NCBI RefSeq assembly: GCF_016919445.1
Contig: NZ_CP070356.1
Location: 2,822,001 to 2,886,000, forward strand
From: Pseudomonas sp. PDNC002
GTDB lineage: Bacteria > Pseudomonadota > Gammaproteobacteria > Pseudomonadales > Pseudomonadaceae
Reading direction: 5' to 3'
Length of the DNA stretch: 64,000 bases
In this document: positions 28,438 to 36,729 of the stretch, one piece after another
Layout of the letters: each line of letters begins with the position of its first letter
How positions within the stretch are numbered: position 1 is the stretch's first letter
Program-made: the position numbers and the translations under genes
Notes under the pieces: model-generated
Seen by the model: only the letters and a program-made list of their open reading frames with translations
What the model was told of the DNA's origin: nothing
Databases searched by the model: none

Positions 28438-28626
28438 GGTGCGATCGGGTTCCAAAGGGTGGAACGGGGAGGCCGGAGTGGAGCCTGGCCGGGGCGCATC
28501 CTACCCCGCACTCCAGGGGCTGTACAGGTTGCCGCCCCCATCCGCCGCCGAGGTGTCGGAGAGGTTTTTCTGACAGTTTAGAATGGGCTGAAGGTGCGTG
28601 ACTGAGACTGCGTCAAATCAGCTTTG

Positions 28627-28659
28627 TTGCAGGCGTGCGGAGAGTCTCCGTTATAGAAT
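28627..28659 (+). promoter_or_regulatory. Possible tcdA promoter
   Basis: TTATAGAAT (28651-28659) is a good -10-like block 30 bp before tcdA. The nearest -35-like box, TTGCAG (28627-28632), gives a spacer of 19-21 bp, longer than ideal. The ndvB promoter must lie in the same divergent gap, but I cannot identify it. Confidence 0.35.
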
Positions 28660-28688
28660 GCCGGCCGTTTCGATGCGAGGTGTGGGCG

Positions 28689-29495
28689 ATGCAACTGGAT
28701 GAACAGCGTTTCGGCGGAATTGCGCGGCTTTACGGCCGTGAAGGCCTGGAGCGGCTGGCGGCCAGCCATGTGGCGGTGGTCGGGATCGGCGGCGTGGGCT
28801 CCTGGGCGGCCGAGGCCCTGGCGCGCAGCGGCGTGGGCGAGATTTCCCTGTTCGATCTGGATGACGTCTGCGTCACCAACACCAATCGCCAGGTGCATGC
28901 GCTGGACGGTGCCGTGGGCAAGCCCAAGGTCGAGGTGATGGCCGAGCGTCTAAAGGCGATCAATCCGGGCATCGTCGTACATGCTATAGCCGATTTCGTC
29001 ACCCGCGAGACGATGGCGGACTACATCACTCCGGAGCTGGACTGCGTCATCGACTGCATCGACAGCGTTGCGGCCAAGGCCGCGCTGATCGCCTGGTGCA
29101 AGCGCCGCAAGCTGCAGATCATCACCACCGGCGGTGCCGGTGGGCAGGTTGACCCGACGCAGATCCAGGTCGCCGACCTGAACAAGACCTTCAACGACCC
29201 GCTGGCCGCCAAGGTCCGCTCCACGCTGCGCCGCGACTACAACTTCTCGCGCACGCCGGGCCGCCATTACAGCGTGCAGTGTGTGTTCTCCACCGAGCAG
29301 TTGCGCTACCCGAAGCCGGACGGCACGGTGTGCCAGTCCAAGAGCTTCGTGGGCGAGGGCGTAAAGCTGGACTGCGCCGGCGGTTTCGGTGCGGTGATGA
29401 TGGTTACCGCGACCTTCGGCATGGTCGCGGCGGCGCGGGCGGTGGACAAGATCGTTGCTGGTGCGCGGCGGCCTTCGGAGCGTTCCGCAGGCTGA
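28689..29495 (+). CDS. tcdA: tRNA threonylcarbamoyladenosine dehydratase TcdA (CsdL)
   Basis: An E1-like enzyme that uses ATP to cyclise t6A37 of tRNA to ct6A. The 268-aa protein has the Rossmann ATP motif VVGIGGVGSWAAEALARSGV (about 30-49), the Asp-rich FDLDDVCVTNTNRQ, and a C-terminal CAGGFGAVMMVTATFG. The CsdA/CsdE sulfur-relay pair needed for its activity in E. coli is encoded nearby on the other strand, consistent with a shared ct6A pathway. TsaB, an upstream t6A factor, is also in this window. The internal ATG with GAGGT upstream is chosen. Confidence 0.94.
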   Translation: MQLDEQRFGGIARLYGREGLERLAASHVAVVGIGGVGSWAAEALARSGVGEISLFDLDDVCVTNTNRQVHALDGAVGKPKVEVMAERLKAINPGIVVHAIADFVTRETMADYITPELDCVIDCIDSVAAKAALIAWCKRRKLQIITTGGAGGQVDPTQIQVADLNKTFNDPLAAKVRSTLRRDYNFSRTPGRHYSVQCVFSTEQLRYPKPDGTVCQSKSFVGEGVKLDCAGGFGAVMMVTATFGMVAAARAVDKIVAGARRPSERSAG

Positions 29496-29547
29496 TGGCT
29501 TTTTCATAGGAACAACTGACTTGTCCTGGGAAAGCCCGTGCCCGTGT

Positions 29548-29692
29548 TTTCCCCCTCACCCCAGCCCTCTCCCTCAGGGAGAGGGGGCGGAGAGTGCCGG
29601 CTGACGCAATGGTTTCTCCCTGCTCAGAACCGTACCCTCTCCCCGCTTGAGGGGCGGGGCGCGCAGCCAGGGTTAGGGTGAGGGGCTCTTGA
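29548..29692. repeat. Palindromic intergenic repeat, CCCTCTCCC/GGGAGAGGG family, copy 2
   Basis: Same family as 6224-6380. The left arm has CCCTCACCCCAGCCCTCTCC and the right arm CCAGGGTTAGGGTGAGGGGC. An internal GCTTGAGGGGCGGGG insertion makes the copies diverge. It lies between convergent tcdA and csdE, directly beside a REP pair. Confidence 0.85.
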
Positions 29693-29695
29693 TTT

Positions 29696-29767
29696 TGTAG
29701 GAGCGGACTTCGTCCGCGATGGCATCCGGCGTGATGCGGACTGATCGCGGACGAAGTCCGCTCCTGC
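29696..29767. repeat. REP-type inverted repeat pair
   Basis: Near-perfect 24-bp arms (GTAGGAGCGGACTTCGTCCG and its complement) around a 22-bp centre. It ends 15 bp from the csdE stop between convergent genes, where it could act as a 3'-end stabiliser for both mRNAs. Confidence 0.92.
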
Positions 29768-29782
29768 GCATATGCAAGCGCC

Positions 29783-30190
29783 TCAGGTGGCGATCAAATC
29801 CTGCATGCGCTTGAGCACGGCATTCAAACCGTTGCTGCGCGACGGCGACAGTTGTCGGCCCAGGCCAAGCTGGTTGAACCAGTCCGGCAGGTCGACGGCG
29901 GACAGCTCGTCAGCCGGCAGCCCTTCCACCCGCACCAGCAGCAACGCCAGCAGCCCGCGCAACAGGCGCGCATCGCTGTAGGCGCGGAAATGCCAGCGCT
30001 CGTCACGCCGGTCCGCCACCAGCCAGACGTTGCTCTCGCAGCCCTGCACGCGCTGCTCGTCGCAGCGCTCGGCTTCGCTCAGTGGCTCCAGCTTTTCGCC
30101 CCACTGCATCAGCAGGCGCGCGCGTTGCTCCCAGCCCTGCAAGGCGGTGAAGGCCTGCAGCGCCTCGGCGGCAGCGGCAGGGAGGCTCAC
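29783..30190 (-). CDS. csdE: Sulfur acceptor protein CsdE
   Basis: A SufE-like protein that takes persulfide sulfur from the CsdA desulfurase. The 135-aa protein has the acceptor cysteine in RVQGCESNVWLV (about residue 61). The C-terminal helical part (NAVLKRMQDLI) is typical. It starts with GTG overlapping the csdA stop (GTGA), so the pair is translationally coupled. A longer frame upstream reads antisense-like sequence inside csdA and is rejected. Confidence 0.92.
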   Translation of the reverse strand: MSLPAAAAEALQAFTALQGWEQRARLLMQWGEKLEPLSEAERCDEQRVQGCESNVWLVADRRDERWHFRAYSDARLLRGLLALLLVRVEGLPADELSAVDLPDWFNQLGLGRQLSPSRSNGLNAVLKRMQDLIAT

Positions 30191-31392
30191 CGCAGCAGCT
30201 CCAGGGCGCTGTCCAGCGCGGTGAAGAAGCGCTCCAGGTCCGCGCCGTCGTTGTACAGACCGAGGGAGACGCGCAGCGCCCCGGCGACGTCGAGCGTTTT
30301 CATCAGCGGCATGGCGCAATGGTGCCCGGCGCGCACGGCGATGCCCTGCTCGGTGAGCAGATGGCCGAGGTCCGAGACGTGCACGCCTTCGACCACGAAG
30401 CTGGCCAGCGCCACGTCCGGTTCCCCCAGCACGCGCACGCCGTCGCGGGCACGCAGCCCGGCAAGCAGGCGGGCGTGGAGGAAGTCCTCGTGGGCGCTGA
30501 TTTCCGCGTTGTCCAGTCGAGCCAGCCATTCCAGCGTGGCACCCAGCGCAATCACCGCGCCGATGGGCGGCGTGCCGGCCTCGAAGCCCATGGGTGCGTC
30601 GTGGAACTGCGCGTCGTGGTAATCGGCGAGGCGCACCATTTCGCCGCCGAACTGCCAGTGGATCAGGCGCGCCAGTGCCTCCGGACGGCCCCAGAGCAGG
30701 CCGACGCCTTCGGGCCCGTAGAGCTTGTGGCTGGAACAGACGTAGAAGTCGCAGCCCAGCGCCGACAGGTTGTGCCGGCCATGGACCACGCCCTGGGCGC
30801 CGTCCACCACGGTCAGCGCGCCGTGCTGCCGGGCCATCTGCAGCAGTCCCGGCAGCTGCTGCCAGGTGCCCAACACGTTGGACAGTTGGCTGACGGCGAG
30901 CAGGCGCGTACGCGGGCCGATCAGGGTGGCCGCGCGCGCCAGGTCGATGCGGCCGGTGGAGTCCAGCGGCAATACCACCAGTTTCAGGCCACGACGCTTT
31001 GCCAGTTGTTGCCAGGGCAGCAGGTTGGCGTGGTGCTCCAGGGCGCTGACGACAATCTCATCGCCGCTCTGGAACTGGGTTTCCAAGCCATAGGCCAGCA
31101 GGTTCAGCGCTTCGGTGGCACCACGGGTGAAGATGATCTGCGCCGGACTACCGCCATTGAGCCAGTTGGCCGCCAGGGTGCGGGTCGCCTCGAAGGCGCG
31201 GGTGGCACGCTCGCCGGGCAGGTGCTGGGCGCGGTGTACGTTGGCGGCGCCGCTGGCGAAGTAGCCGGCCAGGGCATCGATCATGGCGCGCGGCTTCTGC
31301 GCGGTGGCGGCGCTGTCGAGGTAGGTCTGGCCTTCGGCCTCGAAGGCGGCGAGGGCCGGGAAGTCGGAGCGCCAGGGCGAGGGAATGGACAT
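30187..31392 (-). CDS. csdA: Cysteine desulfurase CsdA
   Basis: A PLP enzyme that removes sulfur from cysteine (or cysteine sulfinate) as a persulfide passed to CsdE. At 401 aa, the PLP lysine lies in VCSSHKLYGPEG (about 227) and the catalytic Cys in VRAGHHCAMP (about 360). The early YLDSAATAQKP is conserved. In E. coli CsdA-CsdE-TcdA act in tRNA ct6A formation. A 19-residue upstream extension is ignored because MSIPSPWRSDFPAL fits the family. Confidence 0.94.
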   Translation of the reverse strand: MSIPSPWRSDFPALAAFEAEGQTYLDSAATAQKPRAMIDALAGYFASGAANVHRAQHLPGERATRAFEATRTLAANWLNGGSPAQIIFTRGATEALNLLAYGLETQFQSGDEIVVSALEHHANLLPWQQLAKRRGLKLVVLPLDSTGRIDLARAATLIGPRTRLLAVSQLSNVLGTWQQLPGLLQMARQHGALTVVDGAQGVVHGRHNLSALGCDFYVCSSHKLYGPEGVGLLWGRPEALARLIHWQFGGEMVRLADYHDAQFHDAPMGFEAGTPPIGAVIALGATLEWLARLDNAEISAHEDFLHARLLAGLRARDGVRVLGEPDVALASFVVEGVHVSDLGHLLTEQGIAVRAGHHCAMPLMKTLDVAGALRVSLGLYNDGADLERFFTALDSALELLR

Positions 31393-31412
31393 GGGCGTGC
31401 GGCCGGTTGCGG

Positions 31413-31441
31413 AAAAAGTAAAACGGGGGCCGCAGCCCCCG
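31413..31441 (-). terminator. Rho-independent terminator of the dapD unit (minus strand)
   Basis: Stem CGGGGGC with GCCCCCG and a 4-base loop, followed on the minus strand by TTTTACTTTTT. It separates the dapD unit from csdA. Confidence 0.85.
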
Positions 31442-31486
31442 CTTCTCACAGCTTAGTGCGATCCCCGCGCGAGCGGGGCGCCCAGC

Positions 31487-32521
31487 TTAGTTGTGCGCGT
31501 GCAGCGCTTCGTTCAGTTCGATCGCGGTCTTGTTGGTCTTGCACTCGACGGCACCGGTCTGGGAGTTGCGGCGGAACAGCAGGTCGGCCTGGCTGGCCAG
31601 ATCGCGGCCCTTGACCACTTTGACCAGGGCGTTCTGGTCGTCCAGCACGGCGATCTTGGTGCCAGCGGTGACGTACAGGCCGGCTTCGACAATGTTGCGG
31701 TCGCCCAGCGGGATGCCGATGCCGGCGTTGGCGCCGATCAGGCAGCCTTCGCCGACGCTGATGACAATGTTGCCGCCGCCGGACAGGGTGCCCATGGTGG
31801 AGCAGCCGCCGCCCAGGTCCGAGCCCTTGCCGACGAACACGCCTGCGGAGACGCGGCCTTCGATCATCCCCGGGCCCTGGGTGCCGGCATTGAAGTTGAC
31901 GAAGCCTTCGTGCATCACGGTGGTGCCTTCACCGATGTAGGCGCCCAGGCGAACGCGGGCGGTGTCGGCGATGCGTACGCCGGCCGGGACCACGTAGTCG
32001 GTCATCTTCGGGAATTTGTCGACGGAGAAGACTTCCAGCAGCTTGCCCTTCAGGCGCGCTTCCAGTTGCAGTTCGGCCAGTTCGGCCAGATCGACGGCGC
32101 CCTGGTTGGTCCAGGCCACGTTCGGCAGCAGCGGGAATATGCCGGTCAGGTTCAGGCCGTGCGGCTTGACCAGGCGATGGGACAGCAGGTGCAGCTTCAG
32201 GTACGCCTCCGGGGTGGAGCTGGGAGCGGCGTCTTCGGCCAGCAGGGTGGCGACCAGCGGCTTCTGGCTTTCGGCCAGGCGGTTGAGCAGGGCGGCCTGG
32301 GCGGCGTCGACAGTCTCGACGGCGTCGGCCAACTGGTAGGCCTGGTGGGCGGTGAAGGCGATCGCCTGGTTGCCGCCTTCATAGTTCAGCAGCGGGCTGA
32401 TGGCGGCGACCAGTTCGGCGCTGGGGTTGAGCAGCGGCTGCGCGTAGAAGACTTCCAGCCAGTTGCCCTGGCGGTTCTGGGTGCCGACACCGAAAGCGAT
32501 GCTGAACAGGGATTTCGACAT
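31487..32521 (-). CDS. dapD: 2,3,4,5-tetrahydropyridine-2,6-dicarboxylate N-succinyltransferase
   Basis: Transfers succinyl from succinyl-CoA to tetrahydrodipicolinate, the first step of the succinylase branch to diaminopimelate and lysine. The 344-aa protein is the longer actinobacterial/Pseudomonas type. The C-terminal part (from about residue 185) is a left-handed beta-helix with hexapeptide repeats, for example VRLGAYIGEGTTVMHEGFVN and GKGSDLGGGCSTMGTLSGG. It forms the 3' end of a unit with an ArsC/YffB gene and a LysE-type gene. dapE lies about 5.8 kb downstream in the same direction. Confidence 0.95.
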   Translation of the reverse strand: MSKSLFSIAFGVGTQNRQGNWLEVFYAQPLLNPSAELVAAISPLLNYEGGNQAIAFTAHQAYQLADAVETVDAAQAALLNRLAESQKPLVATLLAEDAAPSSTPEAYLKLHLLSHRLVKPHGLNLTGIFPLLPNVAWTNQGAVDLAELAELQLEARLKGKLLEVFSVDKFPKMTDYVVPAGVRIADTARVRLGAYIGEGTTVMHEGFVNFNAGTQGPGMIEGRVSAGVFVGKGSDLGGGCSTMGTLSGGGNIVISVGEGCLIGANAGIGIPLGDRNIVEAGLYVTAGTKIAVLDDQNALVKVVKGRDLASQADLLFRRNSQTGAVECKTNKTAIELNEALHAHN

Positions 32522-32563
32522 GAGGGGGATTCCTTGAAAGAGATTCTCGAAGAATGAATTCGG

Positions 32564-33190
32564 TCAGGCCGGACGGCGACTGAGCAGCAGGCCCAGCCCG
32601 GCGCTGCCCAGCAGCGCGGCACAACCACGGTTGAACAGGCGCCGGGCGCGTGCGCCGGCGAGCAGCTTGCCGAGGCGGACCCCGGCGAGCCCGTAAAGGG
32701 CGATGGCCAGCCATTCCAGCAGCAGGAAGGCTGCGCCGAGTTGGGCGAACTGGGCGCCCACGGCCTGACGCGGATCGACGAATTGCGGCAGGAACGCGGT
32801 GAAGATGAGGATCGCCTTGGGGTTGCCAGCGGCCACCCAGAACTCCTGGCGGGCCAGGCGCCACAGGCTGGTGGCCGGTACCGGAGCGCCATCGACGCCC
32901 AGGTTTGCCGCCGGGGCGCGCCACAGTTGCACGGCCAGCCACAGCAGGTACCCGGCGCCCACCAGCTTGATCGCCAGGAACAGCCAGGCCGAAGCCTGCA
33001 GAACCAGCGCCAGGCCAGAAGCGGCCAGGGCCAGCATGCCGGCGAAGGCGACCAGCCGTCCGCCACCGGCGAGGGTGGCGCGCAGCAGGCCGAAGCGCGC
33101 GGCATTGTTCAGCGACAACAGGTTGTTCGGTCCCGGCGCCAGGTTCAGGGCGAAGCAGGCGGGGAGGAACAGGGCCCAGGCGATGCTCAT
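32564..33190 (-). CDS. LysE/RhtB-family amino acid exporter
   Basis: A 208-aa inner-membrane protein with about six hydrophobic helices. The N-terminal FALNLAPGPNNLLSLNNAAR is the LysE/RhtB signature (PGPN), followed by GRLVAFAGMLALAASGLALV. Family members export amino acids or their derivatives. The substrate is not determinable here, though the link to dapD hints at a lysine-pathway connection. It lies 11 bp after the ArsC/YffB gene and 42 bp before dapD. Confidence 0.88.
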   Translation of the reverse strand: MSIAWALFLPACFALNLAPGPNNLLSLNNAARFGLLRATLAGGGRLVAFAGMLALAASGLALVLQASAWLFLAIKLVGAGYLLWLAVQLWRAPAANLGVDGAPVPATSLWRLARQEFWVAAGNPKAILIFTAFLPQFVDPRQAVGAQFAQLGAAFLLLEWLAIALYGLAGVRLGKLLAGARARRLFNRGCAALLGSAGLGLLLSRRPA

Positions 33191-33201
33191 CGTCCTGCGA
33201 C

Positions 33202-33552
33202 TCAGGCCAGGGCGGCGGCGTAGAGGTCGGGCTTGAAGCCGACCAGGGTGCGATCACCCAGGTCCAGCACCGGACGCTTGATCATCGACGGCTGCGCCAC
33301 CATCAGTTCGATGGCCTTGGCCTGGTCGATATCGGCCTTCTGTGCGTCGTCGAGCTTGCGGAAAGTAGTACCGGCACGGTTCAGGACAATCTCCCAGCCA
33401 TGCTCGTTGCACCATTGCTCCAGGTGCGCGCGGTCTATTCCGCTAGTCTTGTAGTCGTGGAAGGCGTAGTCGACGCCATGTTCTTCCAGCCAGGTACGGG
33501 CCTTCTTCATGGTGTCGCAGGCTTTGATTCCATACAGCGTCCGCTCACTCAC
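33202..33552 (-). CDS. ArsC/Spx-like reductase of the YffB type
   Basis: A 116-aa thioredoxin-fold protein. The single active-site Cys lies in IKACDTMKKARTWLE (Cys12), and the late MIKRPVLDLGDRTLVGFKPD is the family RP-containing substrate loop. YffB proteins resemble glutathione-dependent thiol reductases more than arsenate reductases, and the true substrate is unknown. The start is GTG with AAGGAG 9 bases upstream. It is commonly found near dapD or dapE in gammaproteobacteria. Confidence 0.9.
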   Translation of the reverse strand: MSERTLYGIKACDTMKKARTWLEEHGVDYAFHDYKTSGIDRAHLEQWCNEHGWEIVLNRAGTTFRKLDDAQKADIDQAKAIELMVAQPSMIKRPVLDLGDRTLVGFKPDLYAAALA

Positions 33553-33722
33553 GGGGCGCTACTCCTTTTCGATGCTTTTTTCAGGCGCGGGATTATGCCA
33601 TTTCCCAGCGCCTTGCGGGACGCCGCCGGGAGGCCGGCGTGTTGCAACAGTTTTTTGCCCGAAGCGTGGCTGATCCACGCCGCGATGGGTGCTTCAATGG
33701 ATGGCTGTGTTGGAGTTCGACG

Positions 33723-35384
33723 ATGCAAACCGTTTACACCGTGCTGATCCTGCTGCTGGTCGTGGGTGGAACCCGGCTAGCGGCGCAGCTGATTCCGCTG
33801 CCCTTGCCGTTGATCCAGATCGCCGCTGGCGCCGCGCTGGCCTGGCCGAGCCTGGGGCTGCATGTGGCGCTGGACCCGGAACTGTTCATGTTCCTGTTCA
33901 TTCCGCCGCTGCTGTTCGCCGACGGCTGGCGCATGCCCAAGGGCGAATTCTGGAAGATGCGCTGGCCGATCCTCACCCTGGCCTTCGCCCTGGTGTTGTT
34001 CACGGTGCTCGGCGGCGGGGTCTTCATCCACCTGTTGATTCCAGAGATTCCCTGGGCTGCGGCTTTCGCCTTGGCAGCAGTGCTGTCGCCCACCGATGCG
34101 CTGGCGGTGTCGGCCATCGCCCAGGATCGCCTGCCCAGGCGGCTGATGCATGTGCTGCAGGGGGAGGCGCTGATGAACGACGCCTCGGGCCTGGTCGCCT
34201 TCAAGTTCGCCCTCGCCGCAGCCATGACCGGCACCTTCTCGCTGATGGATGCCAGCCTGAGCTTCCTGCTGGTGGCCATCGGTGGCCTGGCCTGTGGTGT
34301 ATTCCTCAGCTGGCTGCTGGGGCGCATCCGTGGCTGGATGATCCGCCGCGGCTGGGACGACCCGGCCACCCACGTGGTGCTGATGCTGCTCCTGCCCTTC
34401 GCCTGCTACATGATCGCCGAGGATCTCGGCGTCTCCGGCATTCTCGCGGCGGTGGCGGCCGGCATGATGCAGAGCTGGGTCGACCTGCTGCCGCGGCAGA
34501 CCAACACCCGCCTGCTCAACCGTAGCGTCTGGTCGATGCTGGAGTTCGCCTTCAACGGCGTGGTGTTCCTGCTGCTGGGCCTGCAGTTGCCGGACATTCT
34601 CAAGTCCGTCTCGCACCACGCCGATGATGTGATGTGGCGCTCGTCGCTCTTGGCCTTCTACGTGCTGGCAGTATTCGCCGTGCTGCTGTTGCTGCGCTTC
34701 GGCTGGGTCTGGTGCTACTGGAAGGTGTCGGTGCGCTTCGAGCGGTGGTGGGGAATCGAGCTGGGCGGCCGGTCCGGCGAGCCAGTGCTGCGGTTGTCGG
34801 CAATCTCGGCTCTGGGCGGCGTGCGCGGGGCGGTGACGCTGGCCGGCGTGCTCTCTGTCCCGTTGTTGTTGCTCGATGGCTCGGCCTTTCCGCAGCGCGA
34901 CCTGATCATCTTCATTGCCACGGGGGTGATCCTGGTCTCCCTGATCGCTGCCACCATCGGCTTGCCGATCCTTCTGCGTGGCTTGCCGGCCGCCAGCAAC
35001 GATCAGCGCGAACGCGAGGTGCAGTCGGTGTGGCGCAAGACCGCGGCGGCAGCCATCCATATGCTGGAAAGCGAGGAAATGCCCGCGCGCGACGGGGCCG
35101 ATGCGGAGGAAGCGGCGCGTCTGGCGGAAGTCCGGGCGCGGCTGATGGCCGAGTATCGCCACGAGCTGGACCCGGCACCGGATACCCAGGAAGCCCGCGA
35201 GCGCGCCCGCAGCCTGGAGCTGGCGGATCAGGCGCTGCGCATCAAGGCGCTGCGGGCCCAACGGTTGGAGCTGTATCGCATGCGCCGCGAGCATGAGATC
35301 GACGACGAGACCATGCGCGAGGTGCTGGGCGAGCTGGACAGCCAGGAGGCCTGGGTGACCAGCAAGGCGGGGCGGTGGGTCTAG
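33723..35384 (+). CDS. CPA1-family Na+/H+ antiporter
   Basis: A 553-aa inner-membrane antiporter with about 12 helices (residues 1-430) and a cytoplasmic, helical, charged C-terminal tail (about 435-553). CPA1 hallmarks are FIPPLLFADGWRMP, AAVLSPTDALAVSAIA and EALMNDASGLVAFKFALA (the ND pair). The late GGVRGAVTLAGVLSVPLLL is also conserved. It exchanges H+ for Na+ (possibly K+) for pH and salt homeostasis. The ATG at QTVYTVLILL is chosen; 28 upstream codons lack a hydrophobic or conserved pattern. It is a single gene, convergent with dapC across a REP pair. Confidence 0.93.
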   Translation: MQTVYTVLILLLVVGGTRLAAQLIPLPLPLIQIAAGAALAWPSLGLHVALDPELFMFLFIPPLLFADGWRMPKGEFWKMRWPILTLAFALVLFTVLGGGVFIHLLIPEIPWAAAFALAAVLSPTDALAVSAIAQDRLPRRLMHVLQGEALMNDASGLVAFKFALAAAMTGTFSLMDASLSFLLVAIGGLACGVFLSWLLGRIRGWMIRRGWDDPATHVVLMLLLPFACYMIAEDLGVSGILAAVAAGMMQSWVDLLPRQTNTRLLNRSVWSMLEFAFNGVVFLLLGLQLPDILKSVSHHADDVMWRSSLLAFYVLAVFAVLLLLRFGWVWCYWKVSVRFERWWGIELGGRSGEPVLRLSAISALGGVRGAVTLAGVLSVPLLLLDGSAFPQRDLIIFIATGVILVSLIAATIGLPILLRGLPAASNDQREREVQSVWRKTAAAAIHMLESEEMPARDGADAEEAARLAEVRARLMAEYRHELDPAPDTQEARERARSLELADQALRIKALRAQRLELYRMRREHEIDDETMREVLGELDSQEAWVTSKAGRWV

Positions 35385-35395
35385 CGAAAGGGTTT

Positions 35396-35493
35396 TCGTA
35401 GGAGCGGAACTTTTCCGCGATCACCGCAACCGCGGTGCAACCCATGGGGCACCGGCCAGCCGGCCGGATCGCGGATAAGAGCCGTTCCTACGA
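35396..35493. repeat. REP-type inverted repeat pair
   Basis: Imperfect arms TCGTAGGAGCGGAACTTTTC and the complementary AGAGCCGTTCCTACGA around a 46-bp centre holding its own GC-rich palindrome (CGGCCAGCCGGCCG). It lies between the convergent antiporter and dapC genes. Confidence 0.85.
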
Positions 35494-35503
35494 GGGCTCG
35501 AAG

Positions 35504-36700
35504 TTACAGGCTTTGAACGAACTTCTTGATGCGCTCTGCTGCTTCCACGCATTCCGCCAACGGAGCCACCAGCGCCATGCGCACGCGGTTGGCGCCGGGG
35601 TTCTCGCCGTTCACTTCGCGGGACAGGTAGGAGCCCGGCACCACGGTGACGTGCTGCTGGTCGAACAGGCCGCGGCAGAACTCGGTGTCGGCCACCGGGG
35701 TTTTCGCCCACAGGTAGAAGCTGCCGTCCGGGCGCTGCACGTCGAGCACGCCGCCGAGGATATCCAGCACGGCGTCGAACTTCTCGCGGTACAGGTCGCG
35801 GTTGGCGCGCACATGGTCTTCGTCCTTCCAGGCCGCGACGCTGGCCAGTTGGGTCTGAACCGGCATGGCGCAGCCGTGGTAGGTGCGGTACAGGAGGAAT
35901 TTCTTCAGTACCTCGGCATCGCCGGCGACGAAGCCCGAGCGCAGGCCCGGCAGGTTGGAGCGCTTGGACAGGCTGTGGAACACCACGCAGCGCTTGAAGT
36001 CGTTGCGGTCCAGTTCGGCGCAGGCGGTCAGCAGGCCGGCCGGCGGGTTCTGTTCGTCGAAGTACAGTTCGCTGTAGCACTCGTCGGCGGCGATCACGAA
36101 GTCGTGCTCGTCGGCCAGGGCGATCAGCTTCTTCAGGGTTTCCAGCGGCACCAGCGCGCCGGTGGGATTGCCTGGCGAGCAGAGGAAGAGGATCTGGCAG
36201 CGCGCCCAGATATCCGCCGGGACGGCGTCGAAATCCGGGTTGAAGCCATTGTCTTCCAGGCAGGGCAGGTAGTGCGGCTCGGCGCCGGCCAGCAGGGCCG
36301 CGCCTTCGTAGATCTGGTAGAACGGGTTCGGGCTGATTACCAGGCCCTTGGCGTTGCGGTCGACCACGGTCTGGGTGAAGGCGAACAGCGCTTCACGCGT
36401 GCCGTTCACCGGTAGAACGTGGCGCGCGGCGTCCAGCCAGCCGGCCGGCACCTTGAAGCGGCGCTCGCACCAGGCGGCGATGGCTTCGCGCAGGGCCGGA
36501 ATGCCCAGGGTGGTCGGGTAGACAGCCAGTTGGTCGAGGCTATCGGCCAGGGCCTTGGCGACGAAGTCCGGCGAGCGGTGCTTGGGCTCGCCGATGGACA
36601 GCGCGATCGGCTTGAGGTCCGCCGGCGGCTGGGCGCTGGCCAGCAGGGCACGGAGCTTCTCGAAGGGGTAGGGCTGGAGCGAGTCGAGGGCAGGATTCAT
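35504..36700 (-). CDS. dapC: N-succinyl-L,L-diaminopimelate aminotransferase
   Basis: A PLP class I/II aminotransferase forming N-succinyl-L,L-diaminopimelate with glutamate. The 398-aa protein has the cofactor lysine in FHSLSKRSNLPGLRSGF (about residue 237) and FLCSPGNPTGALVP for substrate and PLP phosphate binding. The start is set at the ATG before NPALDSLQPYPFEKL, with AAAGAGCC upstream, rather than at a TTG two codons earlier. It lies 29 bp behind glnD. The glnD-dapC-map neighbourhood is typical of Pseudomonas and supports dapC over other aminotransferases. Confidence 0.92.
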   Translation of the reverse strand: MNPALDSLQPYPFEKLRALLASAQPPADLKPIALSIGEPKHRSPDFVAKALADSLDQLAVYPTTLGIPALREAIAAWCERRFKVPAGWLDAARHVLPVNGTREALFAFTQTVVDRNAKGLVISPNPFYQIYEGAALLAGAEPHYLPCLEDNGFNPDFDAVPADIWARCQILFLCSPGNPTGALVPLETLKKLIALADEHDFVIAADECYSELYFDEQNPPAGLLTACAELDRNDFKRCVVFHSLSKRSNLPGLRSGFVAGDAEVLKKFLLYRTYHGCAMPVQTQLASVAAWKDEDHVRANRDLYREKFDAVLDILGGVLDVQRPDGSFYLWAKTPVADTEFCRGLFDQQHVTVVPGSYLSREVNGENPGANRVRMALVAPLAECVEAAERIKKFVQSL

Positions 36701-36729
36701 GGGCAAGGCTCTTTCTTTTCAAATACTGA

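Noticed and set aside
33202-33552. Calling this gene arsenate reductase
   Set aside because: Single-Cys CDTMKKA motif and dapD neighbourhood fit the YffB branch; no other ars genes are present.
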